From: Candidatus Limnocylindrales bacterium
GTDB lineage: Bacteria > Desulfobacterota > Binatia > UBA1149 > CAITLU01
Direction: 5' to 3'
NCBI GenBank assembly: GCA_035626395.1
Contig: DASPNR010000027.1
Span: 1 to 47,079 of the forward strand
Length of the DNA: 47,079 bases
Position 1 is the first letter of the stretch. Each line of letters begins with the position of its first letter. The notes beneath the pieces were generated by a model. The model made no database searches. It saw only the letters and a program-made list of their open reading frames with translations, and was not told the DNA's origin. Both the position numbers and the translations under genes were made by a program. This document shows positions 1-8,631 of the stretch, piece after piece.

Positions 1-345
1 AACGTCGCCGCCGGCGACGGCTGCACCGGCCAGTGCCGGCGCGAGCGCTGCGGCGACGGCACGGTCAACAACGCCGGCACCGAGGAGTGCGACGACGGCA
101 ACGCCGCTGCCGGCGACGGCTGCAGCGGCCAGTGCACGCGCGAGCGCTGCGGCGACGGCACGGTCAACAACGCCGGCACCGAGGAGTGCGACGACGGCAA
201 CGCCGCCGCCGGCGACGGCTGCACCGGCCAGTGCCGGCGCGAGCGCTGCGGCGACGGCGCGGTCAACAACGCCGGCACGGAGGAGTGCGACGACGGCAAC
301 GCCGCTGCCGGCGACGGCTGCAGCGCCGGCTGCAAACTCGAGCCA
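1..345 (+). repeat. Tandem 99-bp coding repeats (DUF4215 units)
   Basis: Three consecutive units start at 49, 148 and 247, exactly 99 bp apart, and the tail of another precedes them. The copies differ at only a few bases, many of them synonymous, so they are conserved at DNA level and not just in protein sequence. This suggests recent duplication or ongoing gene conversion. They encode the Cys-rich repeats of the first protein. Confidence 0.9.
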
Positions 346-2094
346 GCGCCGGCGACGCCGGCGCTGGAGCAGCCATCCGACTCGCCAGCCGCCGGCGAGC
401 AGGCCAGTGCGCAAGCTACCGGACTGTCGGCTCCGGCCGCACCCGACGCGCCTGCCGCCGCAGGCGACGGCGCGCGAGAGAAGGAGCTCGCCCTGCTCGC
501 CGCGCAGGCCGGCGGCGGTGCCCAGCAGCAGCCCGAGGCCCACGCACCGTCCCACGTGGACGTGCTCTACGGCTCAGCGCCGCGCGCGCAGCCTGCGCCC
601 GCCGATTCGGGCAGCGATCCGTTCGCCGGCGCGCCCGCCGAGCTCTCCAGTGCGGCCAGCGAGCTGGCCCGCCTGCCGATTCCGAGCCAGCAGACCGCCG
701 AAGCGAAGGCGGAAGCGGAGCGCCGCCGGCTGGTCTCGCAGACGGGCCCGCGCTGCGGCGATGGCCGCATCGACGCCGGCGAGGCGTGCGACGACGGCAA
801 CATCGTCGACGGCGATTGCTGCACGACCGCCTGCGCCCCCGCGCAGCCGCCGCCGCAGTGGCGCTGGAGCCCTCTCGGCACCGGCGTCGGATCGGCGCAA
901 GGCGCGGCAGTGCAGCTTGGTGGTACGGCGGTGAGCGCGATGCTCGTCCATGACGGCGCGGCCATCGTCGGCGGCGACTTCACACAAGCCGGCGGCGTAC
1001 CCGCTGCGCGTATCGCACGATGGAAAGACAACGCGTGGAGCGCCATCGGCGACGGCTTCGACAATCGGGTGCTGGCGCTCGCACTCGGAGGGAATGACCA
1101 GATCTACGCCGGCGGCGACTTCGTGCGCAGCGGCGGCACGATCCTGTCGCGCATCGCCCGCTTCGACGGCAAGAGCTGGCAACCGGTCGGCAACGGCCTG
1201 GACTCGACCGTCCGAGCGATCGCCGTTGCGCGCGACGCGATCATCGCCGGCGGCGACTTCAGCACCAGCGACGGACGCGCGATGGCGCACGTCGCGCGCT
1301 GGGACGGTACGGCATGGCAACCGATGGGCGAGGGGCTCAATGCTCCGGTGTGGACGCTGCTGTCGACCGAGCAGGAAGTCTTTGCCGGCGGGGATTTCCA
1401 GAGCAGCGGCGCGCGTGTGGTGCGAGGCGTGGCGCGGTGGGACGGCAGCGCCTGGCAGGAAGCCGGCGACGGGATCGGCGGCAGGGTGCGTGCGCTGGCC
1501 TGGAACGACGGGACGCTCTACGCCGGCGGCGAGTTCCTCACCTCCGGCAAGGGAACGTTTCTCGGCAACGTCGCACGCCTGACCGAAGAAGGCTGGTCGA
1601 GCGTCTCGGGCGGCACCGTCGGTCGCGTCGCCGCGCTGGCCTTCGGCGACTCCACCTTGTTCGTCGGCGGCGATTTCCTGACCGCCGGCGGCCTGCAGAC
1701 CGCACGCATCGCGAGCTGGCGCGACAATGCATGGTCGGAGCTCGGCGGCGGCTTCAACTCCACCGTCAGCGCGCTGGCGCACGACGGGCAGTCGCTGTTC
1801 GCCGGCGGACGTTTCGTCGGCGTCGGCGGCACGCCCGCCTATCGGGTTGCACGCTGGCACTGGATGGATTGCACGCCGCCGCCACCGCCGCCTGCGCCCA
1901 AGCCTGCGAAGGTGACGCGGCCGGCGCCCGCCAAGCCAGCCGGGAAAGCGGCGAAGCCCGCCGAAACGAAGCCGGCGCAGAAGACGACGAAACCGGCAGC
2001 CAAAGCACCAGCCAAAGCCGCTCCCAAGCCTGCCGCCAAGCCCGCGGCCAAACCGACAACCACGCCGAAGCCCTCGACGAGGCCGGCGCGATGA
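1..2094 (+). CDS. Secreted DUF4215-repeat / beta-propeller protein (5' end outside window)
   Basis: The reading frame is open from base 1, so the start and any signal peptide lie upstream; 697 residues are visible. Residues 17-115 hold three near-identical 33-residue cysteine-rich repeats (CGDG..NAGTEECDDGN..GDGC) of the DUF4215 / Myxococcus Cys-rich type, and a fourth lone copy sits near residue 252. Between them is an Ala/Pro-rich linker. Residues 320-620 carry seven repeats of about 42 residues built on GGDF...GG...IARWDG..W...G.G, consistent with a seven-bladed propeller. The last 75 residues are a Pro/Ala/Lys-rich tail. Such proteins are normally exported and surface-exposed; no enzymatic motif is visible. 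The stop codon overlaps the next start (ATGA). Confidence 0.85.
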   Translation, partial: NVAAGDGCTGQCRRERCGDGTVNNAGTEECDDGNAAAGDGCSGQCTRERCGDGTVNNAGTEECDDGNAAAGDGCTGQCRRERCGDGAVNNAGTEECDDGNAAAGDGCSAGCKLEPAPATPALEQPSDSPAAGEQASAQATGLSAPAAPDAPAAAGDGAREKELALLAAQAGGGAQQQPEAHAPSHVDVLYGSAPRAQPAPADSGSDPFAGAPAELSSAASELARLPIPSQQTAEAKAEAERRRLVSQTGPRCGDGRIDAGEACDDGNIVDGDCCTTACAPAQPPPQWRWSPLGTGVGSAQGAAVQLGGTAVSAMLVHDGAAIVGGDFTQAGGVPAARIARWKDNAWSAIGDGFDNRVLALALGGNDQIYAGGDFVRSGGTILSRIARFDGKSWQPVGNGLDSTVRAIAVARDAIIAGGDFSTSDGRAMAHVARWDGTAWQPMGEGLNAPVWTLLSTEQEVFAGGDFQSSGARVVRGVARWDGSAWQEAGDGIGGRVRALAWNDGTLYAGGEFLTSGKGTFLGNVARLTEEGWSSVSGGTVGRVAALAFGDSTLFVGGDFLTAGGLQTARIASWRDNAWSELGGGFNSTVSALAHDGQSLFAGGRFVGVGGTPAYRVARWHWMDCTPPPPPPAPKPAKVTRPAPAKPAGKAAKPAETKPAQKTTKPAAKAPAKAAPKPAAKPAAKPTTTPKPSTRPAR

Positions 2095-2831
2095 AGCTGG
2101 CGATATTCGACGTCGATGGCACGCTCACGCTCGGCGACGGCCTGGGCACGCGCTGTTTCTTCGATGCGTTCCAGCGCGTCTTCGGTCCGTGCGAGATCGA
2201 CTGTCGCCTCACCGCCTACCGGGAATCGACCGATGCGGGAATCGCTCTCGAGGCGCTCGCCAGCGTGCTCGGCGCGCCGGCCGGTCCCGCGCACGTCGAG
2301 CGTTTCAAGGACGTCTATCTGGCATCCCTCGCCGCCGAGATCGCACGAGCGCCGCAGGCGTATCGGCCGGTTCCGGGTGCGCAGAGGGTGCTGCCGCGTC
2401 TTGCGCAGGAGCATGGCTGGAGCGTCGCCATCGCCACGGGCAACTGGCGGCGCGCCGCGCTGCTCAAGCTGGCGACGGCAGGGGTGGAGACGGGCGGCGC
2501 CGTGGGCGCCTACTCCGAGGACGGACATACGCGCGTCGACGTTCTGACGGCCGCCATCGGCCGTGTTCAGGCCGGCGCGCGCGGCGACATTGAGCGCGTG
2601 GTGTATGTAGGCGATCAGCCCTGGGACAAGGCTGCGGCCGACGCCGCCGGCGTGGCGTTCGTCGGCATCGGCAGCCCGGAGCGCGCAGCGCGGCTGCAGA
2701 CCTGCGGTGCGCGCGTGCTCGACGGTTACGAGCGATTCGACGACTTCGTTGCCGCGCTCGAGCAGTGCGCCGCGCCGGCGCGCGTGCCGGCGGCCGCTGC
2801 GCTCAGACCGGCGCCGGCGCAGGAGTCTTGA
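2091..2831 (+). CDS. HAD-superfamily hydrolase (phosphatase)
   Basis: This 246-residue protein begins MKLAIFDVDGTLT, the HAD motif I with nucleophile Asp7 and acid/base Asp9. A motif II-like segment (VAIATGNW) is near residue 115, and a motif IV-like VYVGDQPWD near 175 supplies the Mg2+-binding acidic residue. A helical cap follows motif I. It resembles small-molecule phosphatases of the phosphoglycolate phosphatase / beta-phosphoglucomutase group; the substrate cannot be read from sequence. Its ATG overlaps the stop of the propeller gene (ATGA), implying translational coupling. Its last 29 bp overlap the 3' end of the convergent diiron gene. Confidence 0.85.
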   Translation: MKLAIFDVDGTLTLGDGLGTRCFFDAFQRVFGPCEIDCRLTAYRESTDAGIALEALASVLGAPAGPAHVERFKDVYLASLAAEIARAPQAYRPVPGAQRVLPRLAQEHGWSVAIATGNWRRAALLKLATAGVETGGAVGAYSEDGHTRVDVLTAAIGRVQAGARGDIERVVYVGDQPWDKAAADAAGVAFVGIGSPERAARLQTCGARVLDGYERFDDFVAALEQCAAPARVPAAAALRPAPAQES

Positions 2832-3936
2832 ACGCGCGACCGATCTTCTTGCGACCCGAGTTGAGCTCGCGGAGATAGGCGATGCCTTCCTCGGCGATGG
2901 GATCGCCGATCATCTCCGTGCCTTCCCTCTTCAGCTCGTCCATGTCGACCCACATCGCATACATGGACTTGGTGCGGTCGGTGATGATGCCGGCGTTGAG
3001 GAGCGTCTTGATCAGCACGCGGAAGATGTTGGTGCCTTCGCGCAGCAGGCGCCGGCGGTCGTTGTCCGTGAACGCCTCCTGCACCGCGTCGCGCACCCAC
3101 TTCCAGTCGAGACCGAACTGGCCGTAGATGACCTGTTTCTGCTCGGCGTTGACGAGGTTGAAGAAGATCTTCTGGAAGCAGTCGGCCGCCCACTGCTCGA
3201 CCTTCTCGTGCTCCTCTTCGGTCAGCTTGGGCACGGTGCGGTCCGCCCAGATCTTGCCGAAGCGATGATGAAACGCCTCGTCGGTCATCACCAGCTGGAC
3301 GAGGCGGCGCAGCAGCGGGTCGCGCGTCTTGACGTGCAGGGTCGCGAACGCGCCCATCGCCAGGCCTTCGATGAGCATCTGCATGCCGACCAGCTTCTTG
3401 TAGACCTCGGGCGCCAGCACCAGCTCGTTCATGAGCGACCCGAGCGTGACCCCGCAGGGATAGGGCGTGCCGAAGCGCCTGGTGATGTAGCGGCTGAACC
3501 CGGTGACGTGCCGCGCCTCTTCGCGCACCTGGTTGGCCGCGTACTCCTGCGCCCCCGGATCGCGCAGGATCTGGCAGAGGCTGGCCGACAGCGACAGCGC
3601 ACCCTGCTCGCCGTGCAGGATGCTCGACAGGCTCCAGCGCGTGATCTCGTTGGCCAGCCGGGTCTTCTGACCCTCGTCGAGCCTGTCGGCCACCGCGCAG
3701 TTCAGCTCGATGGCGAAGTCGCGCGGCATGAGCGTGTCTTCGGAGAGGTCGAAGGGCTCGGCGTCGAAGTCGATGTAGACAGGGTCGGTCGGATCCCAGA
3801 AATGATCGTGCGTGGCGGAGATGATCTGGTCGAACGCATCGGTGCGGTCGCCGTAGCGCGGCACCTCGATCATCGAGTTGAAGTCGTCGCGATCGACGGT
3901 GTTGTAGATGGAGTCGTGGGTGATGTGGTCGGCCAT
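2803..3936 (-). CDS. Ferritin-like diiron-carboxylate protein
   Basis: This 377-residue protein shows the full metal-ligand set of a four-helix diiron centre: Glu110 (HGEQGA), Glu140-x-x-His143 (EEARH), Glu190 (MLIEGLA) and Glu220-x-x-His223 (DEAFHH). The E...ExxH...E...ExxH pattern is shared by ferritin-like oxidases, ribonucleotide reductase R2 and N-oxygenases. The large size suggests an oxygenase or oxidase and not an iron store. An AurF-like aminobenzoate N-oxygenase or a fatty-acyl desaturase relative is possible but unproven. The start was set at the ATG preceded by ACAGGAG; upstream codons in the same frame are Arg-rich and belong to the tetR region. It begins 2 bp after the tetR stop, so the two are almost certainly cotranscribed. 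Confidence 0.85.
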   Translation of the reverse strand: MADHITHDSIYNTVDRDDFNSMIEVPRYGDRTDAFDQIISATHDHFWDPTDPVYIDFDAEPFDLSEDTLMPRDFAIELNCAVADRLDEGQKTRLANEITRWSLSSILHGEQGALSLSASLCQILRDPGAQEYAANQVREEARHVTGFSRYITRRFGTPYPCGVTLGSLMNELVLAPEVYKKLVGMQMLIEGLAMGAFATLHVKTRDPLLRRLVQLVMTDEAFHHRFGKIWADRTVPKLTEEEHEKVEQWAADCFQKIFFNLVNAEQKQVIYGQFGLDWKWVRDAVQEAFTDNDRRRLLREGTNIFRVLIKTLLNAGIITDRTKSMYAMWVDMDELKREGTEMIGDPIAEEGIAYLRELNSGRKKIGRAFKTPAPAPV

Positions 3937-3938
3937 GG

Positions 3939-4571
3939 TCACTCCTGTCGGTCCTCGCCGGCGTGGTCGTCGCTGCGGATGCCGTTCATCTGAAGGCGCA
4001 CGATGGTGTGGAGGATCTGCTCGCGCGGCGCGCGTTTCGGGTCCTCGGTCCACCAGTCGATGAGCCTCGCGGTCATGCCGACCAGAGCCTGCGCCGTCGC
4101 GGCCGGGTCGAGGTCGGAGGGGAAGATTCCCTGCGTCATCTCACGCCGAAAGCGCGCTTCCAGCCCCGCAGCGAGATGCGTGAGCACGTCGGCTTCGATG
4201 GCGGCGGTCTCGGAGTCGTGGCTGAACAGGATGCGGACGAGGTCGCGATTGGTTTCGGCGAAGCCGACGATCACTTCAGCGCGTGCGCGCAGCGCATCGC
4301 GCTGCGTGGCGGCGTTGGACACGGCGGCGATGACGGCGGCGCGCAGATCCTCGATGGCCGTGAAAAGGATGTGCCGGTACACATCCGACTTGTCCTTGAA
4401 GTGCAGATAGAACGTTCCGGCGGCGACGCCGGCATCGCGTGCGATGTCGTGGGTGGTGACGCGGTGAAGGCCGCGCTGCGCGAAGAGGCGGGTGGCACTC
4501 TCGAGAAGGCGCTCCCGCGTGGCGAGGCGGCTGCGGGCTGGCGCCGAAGCGGCGGCCGATGTGACGTTCAT
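3939..4571 (-). CDS. TetR-family regulator upstream of diiron gene
   Basis: This 210-residue protein has a TetR N-terminal helix-turn-helix at about residues 17-65 (RERLLESATRLFAQRG ... TTHDIARDAGVAAGTFYLHF) and a helical ligand-binding domain behind it. The ATG at 4571 was chosen because the homeodomain-like helix begins shortly after it; the frame stays open for 57 more codons with no TetR character. The gene ends 2 bp before the diiron gene. Two TGAC...GTCA palindromes overlap and precede its start codon, so autorepression that also controls the diiron gene is the simplest model. The inducer is unknown. Confidence 0.88.
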   Translation of the reverse strand: MNVTSAAASAPARSRLATRERLLESATRLFAQRGLHRVTTHDIARDAGVAAGTFYLHFKDKSDVYRHILFTAIEDLRAAVIAAVSNAATQRDALRARAEVIVGFAETNRDLVRILFSHDSETAAIEADVLTHLAAGLEARFRREMTQGIFPSDLDPAATAQALVGMTARLIDWWTEDPKRAPREQILHTIVRLQMNGIRSDDHAGEDRQE

Positions 4572-4575
4572 GTCA
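4562..4575. promoter_or_regulatory. Operator-like site B (TGACGTTCATGTCA)
   Basis: The outer halves TGAC/GTCA match those of the perfect palindrome 19 bp away, while the centre is imperfect. The site contains the ATG of the minus-strand tetR gene (bases 4569-4571), so a bound repressor would also block initiation. Binding is inferred. Confidence 0.5.
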
Positions 4576-4579
4576 GTGG

Positions 4580-4595
4580 CTGACGTTAACGTCAG
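4580..4595. promoter_or_regulatory. Operator-like site A, perfect palindrome CTGACGTTAACGTCAG
   Basis: This 16-bp perfect inverted repeat lies 9 bp upstream of the tetR start and shares TGACGTT...GTCA with site B. The length and position are typical of TetR-family operators. The divergent second tetR gene starts 140 bp away, so the site might affect both directions. Confidence 0.65.
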
Positions 4596-4724
4596 TGCGC
4601 CGGCCGAGTCAATAGCGCTCATGCACCGGCGCACAAACTTTCTGGTCAGCCTTTGGAGCCGGGGTGGGGAAGATAGTAGGGTGACCCCGCTTCCCCCAAG
4701 ACATGCCCTGGGGAACCTGCGGAC

Positions 4725-4728
4725 GGAG
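4725..4728 (+). promoter_or_regulatory. Ribosome binding site deciding a TTG start
   Basis: GGAG lies 6 nt before the TTG at 4735. The only in-frame ATG codons (for example 4621) are far upstream, run back into the divergent promoter region and lack such a site. Confidence 0.6.
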
Positions 4729-4734
4729 ACAGTT

Positions 4735-5346
4735 TTGGCCACGAAGCACGATCAGAACAGGGCCGAGAAGAGGGAGCGGCTGGTCAAGGCCGGCATCGAA
4801 GCCTTCACGGAAGCCGGTTACGACAACACGACGGTCAGCGACATCGTCCGGCGGGCGGGAATGACGCCCAGCACCTTCTACAACTACTACCGCGACAAGG
4901 ACGCCCTTCGCGACGAGCTCCTGGAGACGGTCGCTTCGCAGATGGTCGCCGGTCTGGCCACCATCCGGCGCCGGGCGCAGGGGGTTGAAGAATACGTTCG
5001 CATGGCCTGCAGGGGCCTGTTCGCGGCCATGGTGCAGGACAAGACCAACGCGATGCTGCTCAAGCGCAACCTTCCGCTGCTGCGCTCCATGATCGACAGC
5101 AAGGCGCTTGCCCCGGTCTACACGGCCATCCGCAGGGATCTCGAGGGTGCGGCCTCCCAGGGGCTCGTCGAGGTGGCCGAGATCGACTACGCCACCGCGG
5201 CCATGCGTGCGGCCGCGCTGGAGATCGGCATCAGCCTGCTGACGCGGCCCAACGCCGACGTGGCCGGCGCCGTCGATTTTGCCGCACGGATGCTGAGCGC
5301 CGCGCTGCGCGCGCGCGACGCCGGCTCGGGTCCATCGGGCAGCTGA
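4735..5346 (+). CDS. TetR-family regulator (TTG start)
   Basis: This 203-residue regulator has its helix-turn-helix at residues 10-60 (KRERLVKAGIEAFTEAGYDNTTVSDIV ending in FYNYYRDKD), followed by a helical C-terminal domain. The TTG start is supported by the GGAG at 4725 and because the conserved domain begins 10 residues later. It is divergent from the first tetR and resembles the TetR gene at 22995 (FYNYF.DKD) more than its neighbour. It is followed at once by a short hairpin and the convergent two-component genes. The target is unknown; fatty-acid-responsive regulators of this type are common in such genomes. Confidence 0.85.
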   Translation: MATKHDQNRAEKRERLVKAGIEAFTEAGYDNTTVSDIVRRAGMTPSTFYNYYRDKDALRDELLETVASQMVAGLATIRRRAQGVEEYVRMACRGLFAAMVQDKTNAMLLKRNLPLLRSMIDSKALAPVYTAIRRDLEGAASQGLVEVAEIDYATAAMRAAALEIGISLLTRPNADVAGAVDFAARMLSAALRARDAGSGPSGS

Positions 5347-5347
5347 A

Positions 5348-5362
5348 GGGGCCTTCGGCCCC
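5348..5362. terminator. GC hairpin between convergent genes
   Basis: GGGGCC-TTC-GGCCCC lies between the tetR stop (5346) and the response-regulator stop (5368) and is followed by GAAAATC. The stem is short but GC-only, and the position suits a bidirectional terminator. There is no strong T run on either strand. Confidence 0.5.
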
Positions 5363-5367
5363 GAAAA

Positions 5368-5814
5368 TCAGGCGGTTTCGGAGGGCGGCGGCTCGTTCAG
5401 CCGCAGCCAGTAGTGGGCCAGGGTCCGCACCGTTTCGGTGAACTCGGAGAAGTCCACCGGCTTTCGGATGTAGCTGTTGGCTCCCAGGCTGTAGCTCTCG
5501 ATGACGTCGGCCGGCTCGTCCGACGACGACAGCACGATCACGGGTATGAGCTTGGTCAGGCGGTCGGCGCGCAGGCGGCGCAACACCTCGAGACCGTCGA
5601 CCTTGGGGAGCTTTAGATCGAGCAGGATGAGGGCCGGCATTTCGCTGGCCTTGCGATCGGCGTGCGTACCCAACGCGAACAGGTAGTCCAGCGCCTCGAG
5701 GCCGTCGCGGGCCACCTCGACCCGGTGCGAAACGTCGCTCTTTTCGAGCGCTCGCCGCGTCAGGACCGCGTCGTCCGGGTTGTCTTCGACAAGGAGAATG
5801 ATCCGCTCAGCCAT
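5368..5814 (-). CDS. Single-domain response regulator (Rcp1-like)
   Basis: This 148-residue protein is a lone receiver domain. The acidic pair sits in LLVEDNPDD, the phosphoacceptor is Asp66 (LLDLKLP), the conserved Ser is in VLSSSDE, and Lys118 is in the IRKPVDF motif. It has no output domain. The form matches receivers paired with phytochrome-like kinases, in which phosphoryl transfer to a free receiver is relayed to other partners. It starts 19 bp after the upstream histidine kinase stop, so the two form an operon and very likely a cognate pair. Confidence 0.9.
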   Translation of the reverse strand: MAERIILLVEDNPDDAVLTRRALEKSDVSHRVEVARDGLEALDYLFALGTHADRKASEMPALILLDLKLPKVDGLEVLRRLRADRLTKLIPVIVLSSSDEPADVIESYSLGANSYIRKPVDFSEFTETVRTLAHYWLRLNEPPPSETA

Positions 5815-5833
5815 CGTCAGTCACCTGCTCCGA

Positions 5834-8170
5834 TCAAATACTGAAATAGAACGTGGCGCCTTTGCCCGGCACACCTTCGGCCCAGACTTCGCCGCCATGA
5901 CGCCGCAGGATCATCTGAACGGTGGCCAGACCGATTCCCGAGCCCTCAAAGTCTTCCTGAGCGTGCAGCCGCTGGAAGGCTCCGAACAACTTTTCGACGT
6001 ACACCATATCAAAGCCAACGCCATTGTCGCGAACGTAATAGGCCGTCCTGCCCTCGCCCGTGGTCAGGGAGCCGAACTCGATGCGAGCGGCTTCGGCGCG
6101 GGAAGTGAACTTCCACGCATTCCCGAGCAGGTTCTGCATCACGTTGAGCATGAGGACCGGGTCGCCCTTGGCCACCGGGACGGGGTCGATGACGACCTCG
6201 ACGTGGCGGCCCGGGTCGTTGCGCCGCAGGTCGTCGCACACCTGACGCGCCAGGGCGCTGAGGTCCAGAGGCTCGCGGCGCAGCTCGGAGCGGCTGACGC
6301 GCGTCAACTTGAGCAGGTCGTCGATGAGATGCCCCATCCGCTGGCTGGCCGACCGCACCCGCTCCAGATACTCGAGCCCGCTGGCGTCGAGCTTGCTGCC
6401 GAACTCGTCCAGGACGAGCTGGCTGAACCCGTCGATGGTGCGAAGCGGCGTCCGCAGATCGTGCGAGACCGAGTACGCGAAGGACTCGAGCTCGTGGTTG
6501 GCCGCGCGCAACTCGGCCGTGCGGGCCGCCACGCGCTGCTCGAGCTCGGCATTGAGGCGCCGCACTTCGCTCTCGGCCGTCAGCCGTTCGGTGATGTCCT
6601 GCGCGAAGACGAGGATGCCCACCACGCGTCCCATCGAATCGTACTCGGGCAGCTTGTCGGTCCGGATCCAGATCGACTTGCGCGAGGGCAGGTCGAGCTC
6701 CTCGATCACGCCGAGCTTGGGCTTGCCCGACTGAATGATCTCCAGATCATCGCGATACAGATCGTAGGCCTTGGCCGGCAGGATTTCCGAGCAGGGCTTT
6801 CCTTCCATCTCCTTGACGGTGCGACCCATCGACGCCGCCGCAGCCTCGTTAACGAGCAGGAAGCGGTTCTTGGTGTCCTTGTACCAGATCATCGCCGGGA
6901 CGGCGTTGAACATGAGGCGGAACTGCTGCTTCTCGCGGAACAGGCTCTCTTCGGTGCGCCGCTGCTCGAGGCGCTCGCGCTCGAGCTCTTCGTTCAGGCG
7001 GTTGAGGCGCTCCATGTTTTCGGCGCGTTCGCGTGCCAGACGCTCGCGCACCAGTCCGAGCTGCGCGCCGCGAGACACGAACGCCTGACTCGACAGCACC
7101 GCCAGCGCGGTCGTCAGAAGGCCGCAGATGAGAACCGCCCACGGTGTCCATTGCAGTCGCGTATCGAGGAAGCGGGGGCCGGCCCAGGTGGCGATGGCCC
7201 AGGGGCGGCCGACCTGATCCAGCCCCATCGTGTGCTGAACCTGCCCGCCGCCGAAAGCCTGCCACAGCCACAGCAGCGCGCTGTCGATGTGATTCGCGAG
7301 CGCCTGGCGCTGATACAGCGTGCGCGCCTCGGGCCCGGCTGCCGCATCCCGCAGCTCGATGCCGATGGAGGCGCGGTCGAGCTCGGTCAGCGCCTCTTCG
7401 AATGGCAGTGCGATGTCAAAGATTCCGAGGACGTATCCGAGCAGATCGCTGTCGCGAGCCGGCTCGCCGCTGCTTCGTGCGCGCGCGAACACCGGAGCGA
7501 CCAGCACGACTCCCGGGGCGTTGCCTTCTGGCCGCGTCAGCTTGACCGGCGGTGCTGCGACGATCGCGGCGCGCGTGCGTGCAGCAGCCAGCGTGGCGCT
7601 CAGGCTCGGCACGGCGCTGAGATCGGAGCCGGGGGTCATGTCGATGCCGTCGACGCGCGTCGTTCCCGAAAGCCCCAGATGCAGCGGGAAGTATTCGGCT
7701 GCGGGGGCGAGCGTTTCCTTGCTGCGGTGGACGCGGAAGTCGCCGAGCCCCGTCACCCACTGCGCTTCCTCGTACGAAGCGAGCGATTGTGCCGGAACGC
7801 GAGGCACCCAGTCCAGCGCCACGACGCCGGGCGTATTGCGCGCAAGATCGGCGGCAAAGGAGCGAAGCACCGTTCGGTCGCCGGCATTGGTCGTGACGAC
7901 GAAGGATGCCACGGCGTCGAGCAGAGAGAGCCGGTGGCTCATGCGTCGTTGGAAGGAAACGGCGATGGTTCCCGTGCGCCGCGTCAGCTCGGTTTCCAGA
8001 TCGCGCCGCTGCTGAAGAAACGAGTAGGAGAATGCGAGCGCCGTGCTCAAGGCGCCTGCCAGCAGGACGGTCCCTACCGTCCAGCTGCGAGGAGCCAGCG
8101 TGCTCGTTCGCTGATCTTCCGACTTTGCGATGTCGGCGATGCGTTCACTGCGCCATATCGAAAGCGCCAC
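5834..8170 (-). CDS. CHASE-PAS sensor histidine kinase
   Basis: This is a membrane sensor of about 778 residues. In order it has TM1 (about 32-52), an extracytoplasmic CHASE-like region (about 60-330, with DWVPRVP and VLVAPVF), TM2 (342-362), a charged coiled coil (370-415), a PAS domain (417-530), a HisKA domain with phosphorylatable His571 in SHDLRTPL, and a HATPase domain with N box (NLLGNAWKF), G1 (DNGVGFD) and G2 (GSGIGLA) at 680-760. CHASE domains sense small extracellular ligands; this one's ligand is unknown. The GTG at 8170 was chosen because GGGGG lies 6 nt upstream; TTG at 8173 is the alternative. The response regulator follows directly. Confidence 0.92.
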   Translation of the reverse strand: MALSIWRSERIADIAKSEDQRTSTLAPRSWTVGTVLLAGALSTALAFSYSFLQQRRDLETELTRRTGTIAVSFQRRMSHRLSLLDAVASFVVTTNAGDRTVLRSFAADLARNTPGVVALDWVPRVPAQSLASYEEAQWVTGLGDFRVHRSKETLAPAAEYFPLHLGLSGTTRVDGIDMTPGSDLSAVPSLSATLAAARTRAAIVAAPPVKLTRPEGNAPGVVLVAPVFARARSSGEPARDSDLLGYVLGIFDIALPFEEALTELDRASIGIELRDAAAGPEARTLYQRQALANHIDSALLWLWQAFGGGQVQHTMGLDQVGRPWAIATWAGPRFLDTRLQWTPWAVLICGLLTTALAVLSSQAFVSRGAQLGLVRERLARERAENMERLNRLNEELERERLEQRRTEESLFREKQQFRLMFNAVPAMIWYKDTKNRFLLVNEAAAASMGRTVKEMEGKPCSEILPAKAYDLYRDDLEIIQSGKPKLGVIEELDLPSRKSIWIRTDKLPEYDSMGRVVGILVFAQDITERLTAESEVRRLNAELEQRVAARTAELRAANHELESFAYSVSHDLRTPLRTIDGFSQLVLDEFGSKLDASGLEYLERVRSASQRMGHLIDDLLKLTRVSRSELRREPLDLSALARQVCDDLRRNDPGRHVEVVIDPVPVAKGDPVLMLNVMQNLLGNAWKFTSRAEAARIEFGSLTTGEGRTAYYVRDNGVGFDMVYVEKLFGAFQRLHAQEDFEGSGIGLATVQMILRRHGGEVWAEGVPGKGATFYFSI

Positions 8171-8309
8171 CAAATACCCCCACGCTCATGCGCCCCCTTG
8201 GCGCGCGGTCGAGCAAGCTTAATCGCTTTCCTCGCGCTGAAAAAGCAAGGAATGGTCCAAGATCGGCTCGCCGCCGCGAGAAACGGACCCCGGCCGCGGC
8301 AAGGTAGCG

Positions 8310-8516
8310 TCAGCGCCGGCCCATGTCTCGCCCGATCCGCTCTCTGCGCACTCGTACCGCCTCCAGGATGCGCCGTTGCTCGTCGGCCGACGCAGCCCCC
8401 CAGGCAGCGATCTCGGCCAACGAGCGCAGACAGCCCGCGCAAAGGCCGGTTTCCGCATCGATCTGGCAGACGCCGGTGCACGGTGAGGCGGGCGCTTTCG
8501 ATGGTTGTTCGGGCAT
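8310..8516 (-). CDS. DUF1289-family small Cys protein
   Basis: This 68-residue protein begins MPEQPSKAP and contains C-x3-C-x8-C-x2-C (PCTGVC...GLCAGC) followed by RSLAEIAAW, the signature of the DUF1289 family. The spacing suggests a small metal-binding fold. Function is unknown. A GGGAG lies a few bases before the ATG, and other upstream codons in this frame show no coding character. It runs toward the histidine kinase gene with a 139-bp gap and is divergent from the FAD oxidoreductase locus. Confidence 0.8.
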   Translation of the reverse strand: MPEQPSKAPASPCTGVCQIDAETGLCAGCLRSLAEIAAWGAASADEQRRILEAVRVRRERIGRDMGRR

Positions 8517-8631
8517 GGACTCCCGTTTGATGTTCCGACTGCGGCACCGGCGCAAACCCGGCGCCCGTCGGCTCCGTCTCGGAGGCGCGGCGCCGCTGTC
8601 GTCGGAGGGCCTGTGTGGGTAGGTTCCGCGC

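Noticed and set aside
1..345. CRISPR array from regularly spaced 99-bp units
   Set aside because: The units are contiguous coding repeats in one reading frame, with no unique spacers between them and no cas genes.
4492..4735. Longer N-terminus for the TetR gene at 4735
   Set aside because: The extension would cover both operator palindromes and the divergent tetR start, and its residues do not resemble TetR; the TTG has a good ribosome binding site.
5780..8530. Long antisense open frames such as 5780-8530 (+), 17134-19818 (-), 20166-22970 (-), 23993-26776 (-), 34769-38281 (+)
   Set aside because: They are mirror frames of clear genes in very GC-rich DNA, rich in Arg/Ala/Gly/Asp/Val, with no recognisable domains and crossing several real genes; GC-rich codons make few stops in the complement.
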